Assembly: GCA_947311845.1 (NCBI GenBank)
Contig: CAMZMU010000081.1
Location: forward strand, 60,217-124,216
Source of the DNA: Poa pratensis
Lineage: Eukaryota; Streptophyta; Magnoliopsida; Poales; Poaceae
Direction of reading: 5' to 3'
Length of the DNA: 64,000 nucleotides
Position 1 is the stretch's first letter. Every line of letters starts with the position of its first letter. Both the position numbers and the translations under genes were made by a program. A model generated the notes under the pieces. The model did not search any database, was not told the origin of the DNA, and worked only from the letters and a program-made list of their open reading frames with translations. This document shows, piece by piece, positions 44,106 through 54,393 of the stretch.

Positions 44106-45511
44106 ATGGCTCGAGGAGGCCGTGGTAACCACAATGATGAGGAACCGCCGCCACCACCCTCGATGGCTCAGGTCTTGATGGCCATTGAGGAGAACCGTGG
44201 GCGCAATGAGCGTTGCTTGAGCAGTTGGTGCAGCAGAATGCACAGAGGAATGGCTGCAACACTCTCACTGAGTTCCTGCGCTCGCAGCCACCCACCTTTG
44301 CTGATGCTAAAGAGCCACTGGAAGCTGATGATTGGCTTCGCGCTCTGGAGCGCAAGTTCTCCGCGCTGCATGTCCCAGTGGCTGAACAAGTCAACTTCGC
44401 CACCTACCTCTTGGTTGGTGTGGCTGGCTGTTGGTGGGAAAGCCATGTGGCATTGTTTCCGGCCAACCATGTCTTCACTTGGGCAGATTTCCGCACTGCC
44501 TTCCGTGCGGCTTACATCCCTCAGCCGATCATGGATTTGAAGAGGAGGGAGTTCCTGGATTTGCAACAGGGACGTATGGACCTCCGCACTTATGGTTGTG
44601 AATTCAACCATCTCTCTCGTTACGCCCCAAGGGACGTGACCACTGATGCCGACAAGCAAGAGCTGTTCCGCAAGGGTCTTGCGCCGCAGCTCGCTATGAG
44701 TTACTGCCCTTCAAGTTCCAGACCTACCAGGAGCTGTTCAACCAGGCTCTTACTCTTGAGCAGGGAAGGAAGGAACTCGAGGCTTCCAAGAGGCCAGCAC
44801 ACGGGGACCACCAGAGTTCCTCGGGTTCTGAGAGCAAGAAGCGCAGGGTGTTTGTTCCCTACAGCGCTGTGCCGCGTGCTCCATTTATGCCGAGGGCCGC
44901 GGGATACAGGCCACCACCTCCGCGCCCCACTACTTCGACCTTGGGCAAGCGGGAGTGGGTATCGTCCTCAGCTACCTGCTCCACCTGGACTCACCTGCTA
45001 CACCTGTGGCCAGGCTGGCCACTACTCCAGGGAGTGCCCCAGAAGGCACCTATTTCGGGACACCTGCACGAGCCCCGCCACACCAGCTGGCAAGGCTGGA
45101 CCTATTGTGCGTGGTCGCCTGAACCACGTCTCTGCTGAGCAAGCTGAAGAGGACCCCGGCGTCCTTATGGGTGAGCTACGAATCAACAACAATCTTGCTA
45201 CAGTTTTGTTTGACTCTGGAGCATCGCATTCATTCATATCCATAGCTTTTGCAAAAGACCACAAAATACCGTTCGAGAAAATGAGACGTCCCTTGGTGAT
45301 CTCCACTCCTGGCTCCAAATGGCAAACCGATGGGGTTACTCCTGAAGTCCAGATTACCATAGGTTACTCGTCTTTTCCTTTTGCTTTGGTAGCTCTGAGG
45401 TCAAGTGGCATTGATGTCATACTGGGCATGGACTGGTTAGTAAAATACCGGGCTAATCTCGACTGTGCTGCCAAGACCATTACCGTGACCACTCTTCCGG
45501 TGACATTGTAG
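44106..45511 (+). CDS. Element D gag and protease (frameshifted)
   Basis: The ATG at 44106 starts MARGGRGNHNDEEPPPPPS. After a shift near 44210 the capsid domain reads KEPLEADDWLRALERKFSAL, VNFATYLLVGVAGCWWESH, FRTAFRAAYIPQPIMDLKRR and DLQQGRMDLRTYGCEFNHLS. The stretch 44700-44990 is scrambled by further shifts. The zinc knuckle CYTCGQAGHYSREC follows, then the protease active site VLFDSGASHSFIS and ILGMDWL. The frame ends with a stop at 45509-45511. The domain set is typical of chromovirus gag-pol. Confidence 0.85.
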
Positions 45512-46480
45512 AGTATTGGTCTGCACTCTCAAGGCCTCCATCTTCAGTCATTCCCCTCACCAGAGATCCCTTTGCTTTATGGAAGGCGAATCCCCTCCGA
45601 AATACATGAAATACACGTGGTGTGTGACTTCCCGGATGTGTTCCCGGAAGAATTGCCTGGCATGCCTCCTGACCGAAGTGTGGAGTTTGTCATAGATTGC
45701 TCCCGGTACGCTCCGATTTCCAAGAAACCCTACCGTATGCCGGTGGAGAGTTGGCTCTGTTGAAAGAGCAAATCGATCAGCTGTTAGCGAAGGATTTCAT
45801 TCAGCCTAGCAGTTCACCTTGGGGTTGTCCGGTACTCTTTGTCAAGAAGAGGGATTCTACCGTTCCTCGTTAGTCTCTGATTATAGGCCGTTGAATGCGG
45901 TGACAATCAAGAACAAGTATCCTATTCCTCGCATCAATGATCTGTTGGATCAGTTAGCTGGTGCAACGTATTCTCCAAGATGGATCTGAGGTCAGGATAC
46001 CATCAGATCAAGATCAGAAAGGAGGATATCCCAAAGACGGCATTTGTTACTCGTTATGGCTCATATGAGTATACCGTCATGTCCTTTGGTCTCACCAATG
46101 CTCCAGCTACTTTCATGAGGCTCATGAACTCCATCTTCATGGATTATCTCGACAAGTTTGTCGTCATTTACATCGATGACATCCTCGTTTATTCCAAAAC
46201 CGATGAAGAGCATGCCGAACATCTTCGGTTGGTTCTGACACGACTTCGAGAACACCGCCTCTATGCCAAGTTCTCCAAGTGTGAGTTCTGGTTGGATAAT
46301 CTTGTCTTCCTTGGTCATGTGATATCCGCTAATGGTGTGGCTGTCATTCCCGACAAGATTCAGTCCATTTTGGATTGGAAAACTCCAATGTCAGTCAAGG
46401 ACATCGTAGCTTTCTCGGATTGGCGGTTACTACCGCCGATTCATCGAAGGTTTCTCCAAGATAGCCAAGGCTCTGACTGA
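45512..46480 (+). CDS. Element D reverse transcriptase (frameshifted)
   Basis: Pieces in different frames make one RT. The linker has [18 protein letters not shown]. The first shift is near 45760, inside RT. The main piece (45980-46430) starts at the [12 protein letters not shown] motif and carries [15 protein letters not shown], the catalytic [12 protein letters not shown] and [20 protein letters not shown] one-base loss near 45985 cut the link to the N-terminal fingers. Another shift near 46425 breaks the connection domain. Confidence 0.88.
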
Positions 46481-47006
46481 CCTTCTCAAGAAGGATAAAA
46501 GTTCGTATGGACGGACAAGCTGAAGAGAGCTTCAAAACATGAAAGCCAAACTCACGTCGCTCCTGTGCTTGTCCTGCCGGACACAAGCAAGGATTTCGTC
46601 GTCTTCTGTGACGCCTCCTGCAAGGCTTGGGCTGTGTATAATGCAAGAGGGCCATGTGGTGGCATATGCTTCTCGCCAATTGAAGCCGCATGAGCACAAC
46701 TACCCAACTCATGATCTAGAGCTTGCCGCTGTGGTTTATGCTCTGAAGCAATGGAGACCATACCTGTTCGGTAACCGTTGCGAGATTTTCTCGGATCACA
46801 AGAGTCTGAAGTACCTCTTCACCCAGCCGGATTTAAATCTCAGGCAAAGGCGTTGGTTGGAGTTAATCAAGGACTATGATGTGAGCCTGAACTATCAACC
46901 CGGCAAAGCAAACGTCGTGGCTGACGCGCTGAGTCGGAAGTCCTATTGCAACAACCTGATGGTTGAGAAGGCTCAACCTGCTTTCATGAAGAGTTCGCCC
47001 GTTTGA
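46481..47006 (+). CDS. Element D RNase H (frameshifted at both ends)
   Basis: The frame from about 46610 reads [20 protein letters not shown], then [31 protein letters not shown] and [12 protein letters not shown], the usual RNase H order for gypsy elements. The first catalytic Asp region (VFCDAS) is in a shifted frame. It ends at 47004 and overlaps the start of the integrase frame. Confidence 0.85.
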
Positions 47007-48488
47007 ACCTGGAAATTGTTCCCTCTGGCTACCTTGCAAATCTGGAGATCAAATCTACTCTTGTAGACCAGATTAAGGATGCTCAGAAGCTGGATGAGGG
47101 TATCCTGAATATCAAGAAGAACATTGCTAGCGGAAAGGCCAAATGTTTCTCAGAAGATGAATCCGGAGCCGTTTACTTTGGTGACCGTCTGGTAGTGCCA
47201 AAGAACCGGAATTTGAGGGAGCTGATCCTACAAGAAGCTCATGAATCACCTCTCTCTATTCATCCCGGTAGTACCAAAATGTACCAAGACCTTCGACCAC
47301 AATTCTGGTGGACTCGGATGAAACGAGAAATTGCCAAGTATGTTGCTGAATGCGACACCTGTCGACGGGTAAAGGCTGAACATCAAAGGCCTGCCGGCAC
47401 TCTCCGCCCTATTGCAGTCCCCGAGTGGAAATGGGATGAAATCGGTATGGACTTCATCACCGGGTTTCCCCGATCCCAAAAGGGCAACAATGCAATCTGG
47501 GTAATCATTGATCGACTGTCCAAGGTTGCTCACTTCCTACCAGTCCGTGATGATATACGGGCAAGTCAACTGCTGACTTATATATGGCTCGTATTGTTCC
47601 ATTGCATGGGGTCCCTCTGAGGATCATATCGGACCGTGGAAGTATCTTTGTATCCAAGTTTTGGCAGAGTTTCCAAACTGCTATGGGAACCCGTCTCAAT
47701 TCAGCACCGCCTACCATCCTCAAACTGATGGTCAGACCGAAAGAGTGAACCAAGTTTGGAAGACATGCTTAGGGCATGTGTAATCTCTTTTGGCAAGGGT
47801 TGGGAAAAGTACTCCCTTTCGCGGAGTTCTCCTACAACAATAGCTATCAAGCTAGTCTGGGCATGGCTCCATTCGAGGTTCTTATGGAAGAAAATGCCGC
47901 ACTCCGCTAAATTGGTCCGAGACCGGAGAGAGGGCACTCTTTGGTCCAGATGTGATCAATGAAGCTGAGGAGAAGGTTAGAATCATACGAGAGAATCTGA
48001 AGATTGCTCAGTCTAGGCAGAAGAGCTACTATGACAAGCACCATCAGGAAATTCACTATGAAATTGGTGATAAAGCTTATCTCCGCGTCTCTCCCCTTCG
48101 TGGCGTTCGCCGCTTCGGTATCAAAGGGAAATTGGCCCCTCGCTACATTGGCCCTTTCACCGTTCTGGCCAAGCGAGGAGATCTTTCGTATCAATTGGAG
48201 TTACCGGTCATCTTCCCAAATGTACATGATGTGTTTCATGTCTCCCAACTTCGCCGGTGTTTTAAAGATCCTATCCATGGAGTCAATCATGAGGAGCTAG
48301 ATCTCCAGGAAGATCTCACTTATCGTGAGCACCCCATTCGTGTCCTAGATGAAGCCGAAACAAAGACACGTAACAAGACTACCAAGTTCCTCAAAGTTCA
48401 GTGGTCTCACCATTCCGAGGAAGAAGCAACTTGGGAAAGAGAGTCTAGTCTTCGTGAGGAGTATCCCGACTTCTTTCCGCAATCTTAG
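47003..48488 (+). CDS. Element D integrase and chromodomain (broken in the middle)
   Basis: The piece 47003-47570 holds the zinc region ([28 protein letters not shown]) and the first catalytic Asp in [19 protein letters not shown]. The region 47570-47950, with the second Asp (SDRGSIF) and the Glu region, is shattered by small indels. Reading recovers at 47952 with [27 protein letters not shown] and [10 protein letters not shown]. It closes with a chromodomain ([32 protein letters not shown]). Chromodomains guide integration toward marked chromatin. Non-functional here. Confidence 0.88.
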
Positions 48489-48524
48489 AATCTCGGGACG
48501 AGATTCCTGTAAGGGGGGTAGAAT

Positions 48525-51500
48525 TGTAACAGCCCACTTTTGGAATTTGCAAAATGTGAATAAAATTTTCGCTTTTCCTTTCTCATGCATCAAGGCATCC
48601 ATGGATCAATGTGGACTACTTGGAATCTTTAACTTTTGGTTACGGAATTGTTGTTGGGTTAGGGAATTGTTGTTGAATGGACACAGTGAAGTTATCAAGT
48701 TAACATATTTGTCAAGGAAGTTCCAAAAGTTTCAAAGATAATTTTACAAACTATTTTGATTTGTAAAATAAAATAAATGGAGAGAAACTCAAAATTGCCT
48801 GTGAGCAATTCCTATTTTATTTTCCTACCAAATGAGTTTCAAATAATCTGGAAAAATTAGGGGAGCTTCATATTGATATGGGGAGGCTACCTAAATTTTC
48901 TCATAATTTTTGAATGAGTCTAAGTGCCTCAATTAAATCTCCAAAGTACTACTAGTGTTTAAAAAGAAAACAGGAAAGGACTTATCCGTGATGGGGAAAG
49001 TTTTTCCAGGGGGTTCTATGCAAATCACCGTCTCCTTCCTCCTGTAGCCACAGCTCGCGGCATGGCGCCAGTGGCAAGCTCGCCACTGGGCCCGAGGGCC
49101 TCCTGCGTCGCCTTGAGGAGAAGAGGGCACGAGGCCGCTCTGGTCCCCCACCCCTCACTCGCTCACCTGCTCCCTCGCTCCCCATTTCTCTCCCCATGAG
49201 CTCGCAGCTCTAGAGCCATGGCCGAGCTCGCCGTTGTCGACTGAGAGCGCCCCGAGCAAATCGAAGGATACCGGAAGCTCCGCCACGCGGTCTTCCCCCT
49301 CTCCGCCAAAGGAATCGAGCCGGGGATCCCCAATCGCCGTCGCCGCCCCGTTCTTCTCCGACCACGGCCGCCGCGTCACCGGGCGATTCCCGCCGCTCCC
49401 GTCCATCTCCGCCCTGCTGAGCACAACCACGAGTCTAGGGTGAGCACGCCGTTCCCCGGGACCTCTCCGTTCCCTTGCTTGCTCTCTAGTTCGTCGCATC
49501 GCCTGGTTGCATCTCCGTCGGATATTCCGAGCTGGGACGAGCCGGATAATCCGGTATGTGCCAGTATGTCGAACCACCTCTCTTTTCCTCCATCGGATAA
49601 TCCGATTCCGGTCCAGATCGGATAATCCAAATAGTGCCAGTACGTAAAAAAAACTCAGGATTCGCGTGCATCGGATATTCTGAGTACAAATCGAATCGGA
49701 TATTCCGAGTTGGTTCAGTACTGAATATAACTCATATTGCACCTCTTTTTCTCGAATTTGAATAGATAGTTCTATTGTTGTTTAAAAATAATTTATGAAA
49801 GGGCATATCTAAGGGGAAATTTAGGAATGCAATAACTCTTTATTGGTTCGTCAGGACATTGTGTTTAATATACCAAAATGCTCAGAAAATTGTGAACTAT
49901 CCAGAAGCATCATCATCATTCATACTTGATCACAATTACAATACTGTACTCTTAGAAGTATTAGAATCATTAAGTAAAATGTGGGGTACCTCTCTTCCCT
50001 AGTTAAAGTAGGTACTGCCGTACCCCATTTAAAATTGCTAGATATCTGATGTTAAGTACAGGACATTAAAATGTCATGCCGTCATGTGTTTGCGCAATGC
50101 ATTTGTTAAAGCATGTGTGGTGATTGATGGTTCTTCCGTTGTTATGCTTCGATAGATCAAGCAGCCGGGCTACACCGCAATACCCCGCGAACCGTATTAC
50201 CAGCACCCTGAACAAGGCAAGCGTAATCCCCCCACTCTGAGCATGTCCTATCCTATGTTTCTGCAAATATTTTCTCCACTATAATATTGCATGCGGTTCC
50301 AAATGTCTATTTGATTGGATTAGAGTATCCTATAGTTGCATTAAGTTTCCGATGCCATTACCTGTTTCCCTCCTATTATCCATAGGTTTGTATTGTTGGC
50401 CTGAGATACTTAACTATGCTATGTTGTTGCTTAGCCATGCTTAGCTAAATGCTAGTCGTCCGATGGATATTTCATGTTGGAAACAGATGTTGAAATGTGC
50501 GGATGATGGTGGAGGAATTGTGGTGACAGGTAATCAAATGTATAAAGGTGGGGATGAGAGGCCACTTTGGTTTGGTGGTGTTTTGTCTCACTCTCGCCGC
50601 CTAGGTGCGAGTTGTGTACCTCTTGAACCAAGAATGAGCGCGCTTCCATTCGGTGGGGTATATGGAGCCCTCGTCGACCGACTAACTTGGGCGGGGCTAG
50701 CCAGGGTCCTCTAGTTCGGGCTTCCATTTGCACGTGCGTCGAGATGGTGGCCAAGACTGAGATGAGGATGGTGGTGTTTAGGAAAATGAGTGGCCACAGG
50801 GCAGGGTGTTGGAGGCACTGAACCTGTCCCGTCCTCACTGATAAGATCATAGAAAACTTGAACGGAATGATTAAAACCTGAGTACTAAAGGTACTACTCA
50901 AGAATGCAAGGTTAGCTTCCTCGAGGGTGATTCGGGAGGTGCCTTTGTAGAACAGGTACAGTGATGATGGTGGTTAATGATGAAAAAGGTGATCAAGAGA
51001 AAAGAGTTACTCCTTACCCCCTTTTAAAAATACTCTGATTAGTCGATGCCATGGAGTAATGTTTCCATAAATAAAATCTGCTTTATGCAAAACAGCCATA
51101 AAACCTTGAAAGCCTCATCGAGCTAAAGCTCTATATTTAATCTTGCTAGTTCGTCGAACTCAACGTCGTTTGTTTTGTTTCAGAGGAGGACTTCATCGAC
51201 CTCGAAGGTGGGTTCTTTGTGGACGTCGACGAGTAGTCTGGGGTACCCAGGTGGCAGCTTGGGACATCCCGGAACAGCTGGCGCTGCAATGTTTATCTGT
51301 AGGCCTCTTAGGCCATAATTTGGATCTTGTTGTTTAGAACAACTTAATTTGCTTCCGCATGATGTACTGTTGGGTCTGTGACCTCTGGTTGTAATTTGTT
51401 ATCTTTCTCTATTATAAGAGTTGAACTATAATGATTTGTATCGTAGAGTCTATGATGTGCCAGTTGTTCCACAAGTCTTGATCTCTCTATTATGTCTTGA

Positions 51501-51671
51501 TAGTTGTGCCTGTGTTAAGGCATCAATCGGGGTGTTGCTTTGCCGATGATCCATTTCGAGCAACGCCTGCCAAAGGTTTTGGCCGGGGATTGGTACACCC
51601 GTAACCCCCGGTTGTATCGCTTAACCGTGACACACAGCATCACTGTATAGCAGTCGGGTCGGGGCGCCACA
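48525..51671 (+). repeat. Element D 3' LTR
   Basis: The 3147-bp copy lacks the 188-bp block of the 5' LTR; its breakpoint is at about 50842. Four of the six palindromes are intact (49519, 49543, 49594, 49697). Two are altered by single transitions in the CCG half (49619-49629 and 49672-49682). Confidence 0.92.
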
Positions 51672-51695
51672 CGTGACCTGGGCTACATCAACGTG

Positions 51696-52054
51696 TGAAT
51701 AGAGCCCTAGAAGAGACACCTTTATGGCGTCCGCCTGCTACCCAAGCAGATGTTCTCTCATGTTGCCTGGTCCAGTTCTCCACGCGGATGGCCTCCTCTT
51801 TCATGCCTGCCGCAAGCCTAGCAGCGGAGATTGCATCGCTCGTCTCGCCCGCGTGGCTGACATCCTTGCAAAAGGGGCATATCAGAGATTGTCTCATACA
51901 TCATCTTGACATCGTCGTCTCATCGAGATCGTGGCACTCGTCAAACGCTTGCGGCGAGAGATTAGATGGCGATCAAGCGTAGTGCCATCAGGATCGCCAT
52001 GGCCACGCAGGTGAACGAATTTCTGAAATTCAAGAACTGGAATCGGGGGCTCCA
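51696..52054 (-). mobile_element. Helitron R1, third segment
   Basis: The sequence from GTGAATAGAGCC continues R1 beyond element A. It is similar to 18172-18500 in R2, including GCCGCAAGCCTAGCAGCGGA and GCGAGAGATTA. Similarity fades near 52040 and element F starts at 52055. The 5' end of R1 is not in the window. Confidence 0.65.
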
Positions 52055-52423
52055 TGTTAGGTTGATATCCACCCGTGCGCACCCAACGGTCGCACGGACC
52101 CTGATCGATGCGCCCTGATCGGGGGCGCCCAACCAATCCATGGTTGGTGGGCCCCCGTGGCCTGCGCTATATAAAGAGGTGGGGGCCGGCTGCACGACTC
52201 ACGAGGTTCGCCGTGCGCCACCACCCCACCGACACAACCGACCCGATCTAGGTCAAACGCGCAGTGCCCACGGGAACTTCCACCGCCACCAATGCAATCG
52301 CCGCCGCCGTCCACCATGGCCGGCCACTCGAGCGCCTCCGCTCAAGGAGAGGGTACTCGAACGTCCTCCTCCTACAGTTTCTACACGCGGGTTCTGACCC
52401 TAGATTATCCAGAGGATCAAACA
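52055..52423 (+). repeat. Element F 5' LTR
   Basis: The 369-bp LTR starts TGTTAGGTTG and ends GATCAAACA. A TATA box (TATATAAA) lies at 52168-52175. Confidence 0.7.
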
Positions 52424-52424
52424 T

Positions 52425-52436
52425 TGGTATCAGAGC
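52425..52436 (+). other. Element F primer-binding site (initiator tRNA-Met)
   Basis: TGGTATCAGAGC lies one base after the LTR end. Confidence 0.85.
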
Positions 52437-53377
52437 ATCTAGTTTCTAGATCCTACTCGTGTAGATTGAATTGAAAAGCAAATCGGAAAAAGAAAAGCAA
52501 AGAAAGATCCCCTCCCGCAGAACCCTAACCCTAATCGAAAAGGAAAAGGGAAAAGAAGAGAAAGCTCACCGGAGGGCCTCGGGCTCGCCGGCAAAGTGCG
52601 CCGCCGTCTCGGCCGCGCAGTTCCTCTCGATCCAGATGCGCACCAGCAAGGGGCATCTGGAAGAAGAACAACCCTTTCGGAGGCAAAGGGCAACGCCGAC
52701 CCCTTCGGGGGCAAAGGGCACCGCCGCTGTGCCGCTTGACAGCGGCGCGCGCACCGTCGGGTGCACGCGCTCGCTGGCAAGAGGGCCAGAGAGGGCGCCG
52801 CCGCTCCACAGTGGAGCTCCGTCGATGCACAGTGCAGGAGGGCAGAGGGGGGCGCAGCCGGCGTTCCTCTCACTCTCTATGCCACGGGAGAAAGGGGATG
52901 GGAAAGAAGGGAGCTCGGCGCGGTGGCGTTCTCCGGCGGGCGAGGTGGCGTTCTCCGGCGGCCGGCAAGCCGGGCGGCGCGTCCTAACCCTAATCGCCGT
53001 CGTGCGGGACGGAGGAGAGCTGCGGGAGAAAAATAAGAATGGGGCTAGGGTTTTTTTTTCAGACGAGCTCAGCATGGATGGTTTTGTTCCAGCGATCTGC
53101 GCGGAGGACCGTCCAATCGGACGGACGGCCAGGATGCGCCGTGGGAAACCCTAACTCGCCACGGGCCAGTGTGCCGAAAGAAAGCGGGCCGTGGGCCGCG
53201 TAAGCGTCGCCACGGGCGGCAGATAACCATGGGCCACACAACGCAGGTTTTTCCAGAGTTTTATTTCAGTAGCTGTTTTATCTGTTTTTTGTCCAAATTT
53301 GGGCAAATTTCATTCAGTTTTTGTCGGCCCAGTGAAATCCAGGGTGTGCTGGGCCTGTCCCTACGGCCCTCGACACT

Positions 53378-54335
53378 TGATGGCAATTTTCGCTAAGGAC
53401 CAAGCCTACGGCTTGGAGAGCCTCGCGAGGCGAATTGCCTCGCGAGGGCTTTGAGGCAGCGAGGCCCTCCCACTGCTGCCCCCTCTTCAAGGAAATCTCC
53501 CCTGGAGAGAGGTCAACGCCGAATTCTCTACAGGGCATCCAAGCCCTCGTGGAGATCGCTTCGCTGCAAAGCAACCTCTGCAGAGCGCACATGGGCTCTG
53601 CAGCGGCCGCAGAGTGACGCGCGCCCCGCGCGACGACGACGCCGCAGTTGCCATTTTGGTGATTAAAGGGTCAACAAAGCTGTGCCATCCGCACCGGACT
53701 ACAAGGTTTCCTCTTTGGTGATAAGGGGACCGGCCGGCGCTACGCTCCCGGCCAACGTCACCGTGGGCACCCCCACGTTCCTCTGCGGCCCCAGCTGGCC
53801 GTCCTGCATGGACGGTGGTTACTCTGCTACAGGAGTCAGCTTTACGCCATGGACCGCGTCCATGGACAACCGGGCTGCGGTGCACCACGCTCCACCTTCT
53901 GCGCCACGTGACAGCCCTACCATAGTGCAAGCGCAGGAGGGAGCACGGGGCGCCTATAAAAGGAGGACGAGCAGCACCGTAGCAAGGGATCGCATTCTCA
54001 TTCCAGCATAGCCACTTACGCGCAAGGAAGAAGAAGACCATGCTTCCCTTCCTGTGTACACCATTGCCAAAAGAGAGCCCTCGGCAAGCTCATTGTACTG
54101 TAACCTCTACAAGCAGTGCAATACAGACAAGCAGGAGTAGCGGTGTTACCTCCACACGAGGGCCGTGAACCTGGGTACGGGCTGGTGTTCATCTCTGTCG
54201 TGATGTCCCTCCACTTGCTCGACGAGCACCGTCGCCGTGCAGGTTGAGGGTTGTTTGACCAACGTGTTCAGCCCCTTACACGAACTCTCTTCGTGAGCTT
54301 GACTATCCCTGTTTCGTGGGAGTCATTCTCCGACA
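53378..54335 (+). repeat. Element G 5' LTR
   Basis: The right end, TCTCCGACA, is fixed by the primer site. The left end, TGATGGCAATTTTCGC, is inferred from TG and composition, because the other LTR is outside. A TATA box is at 53955-53961. Confidence 0.6.
53955..53961 (+). promoter_or_regulatory. Element G TATA box
   Basis: TATAAAA in GC-rich surroundings, about 375 bases before the LTR end, fits an LTR promoter. Confidence 0.6.
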
Positions 54336-54337
54336 AT

Positions 54338-54355
54338 TGGCGCGCCAGGTAGGGG
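54338..54355 (+). other. Element G primer-binding site
   Basis: TGGCGCGCCAGGTAGGGG starts two bases after the LTR. It clearly differs from the Met site used by A, B, D, E and F. I do not assign the tRNA. Confidence 0.65.
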
Positions 54356-54393
54356 GCTGAGGCGCGTCTTCAACCTTCATCGACCTCTGCACC

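Larger units (their letters stand above)
40179..51671 (+). mobile_element. Element D: Tekay-like Ty3/gypsy chromovirus
   Basis: The LTRs begin TGTAACAGCCC and end GGGGCGCCACA. The flanks CGTGA at 40174-40178 and 51672-51676 give a 5-bp duplication inside the 5' LTR of A, only 19 bases from its outer end. An initiator-Met primer site and a polypurine tract (AAGGGGGGTAG at 48511) are in place. Coding order is gag, protease, RT, RNase H, integrase, chromodomain, on the plus strand, broken by many frameshifts. Large LTRs with a chromodomain suit the Tekay/Del group. Confidence 0.92.
21283..51690 (-). mobile_element. Element A: non-autonomous Gag-only LTR retrotransposon, host of B, C and D
   Basis: The element starts TGATGCGGTTCGC and ends GGCTACATCA, flanked by ACGTG at 21278-21282 and 51691-51695. 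R2 has the empty equivalent at about 18166-18175. Primer site and gene direction put it on the minus strand: 5' LTR on the right, 3' LTR on the left. Without B, C and D it is about 7.5 kb. It encodes a Gag-like protein with two zinc knuckles and a long repeat-rich tail, but no protease, RT or integrase. The product would have to be copied by another element's enzymes. Element B is the obvious relative: it shares LTR ends, the leader and the final codons before the polypurine tract. Confidence 0.88.
35441..51690 (-). repeat. Element A 5' LTR, split by C and D
   Basis: LTR sequence remains at 35441-35473, 39132-40178 and 51672-51690. Without the insertions and their duplications it is close to the 1081 bases of the 3' LTR. 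It has a palindrome group at 39603-39927. It also carries about 12 extra bases (CTAGGGTGGCCC) just left of element C, not found in the 3' LTR. Confidence 0.85.
52055..53377 (+). mobile_element. Element F: LTR retrotransposon, left end only
   Basis: A short LTR (52055-52423) is followed by an initiator-Met primer site, then a GC-rich leader that element G interrupts near 53378. The open frame 52471-53154 is low-complexity with equally long frames on both strands, so I do not call it gag. Lineage unknown. The other LTR must lie right of the window. Confidence 0.7.

Noticed and set aside
52471..53154. 227-codon open frame after the F primer site as a gag gene.
   Set aside because: Low-complexity Arg/Ala/Gly/Ser sequence with equally long frames on the opposite strand and no capsid or zinc-knuckle motif.
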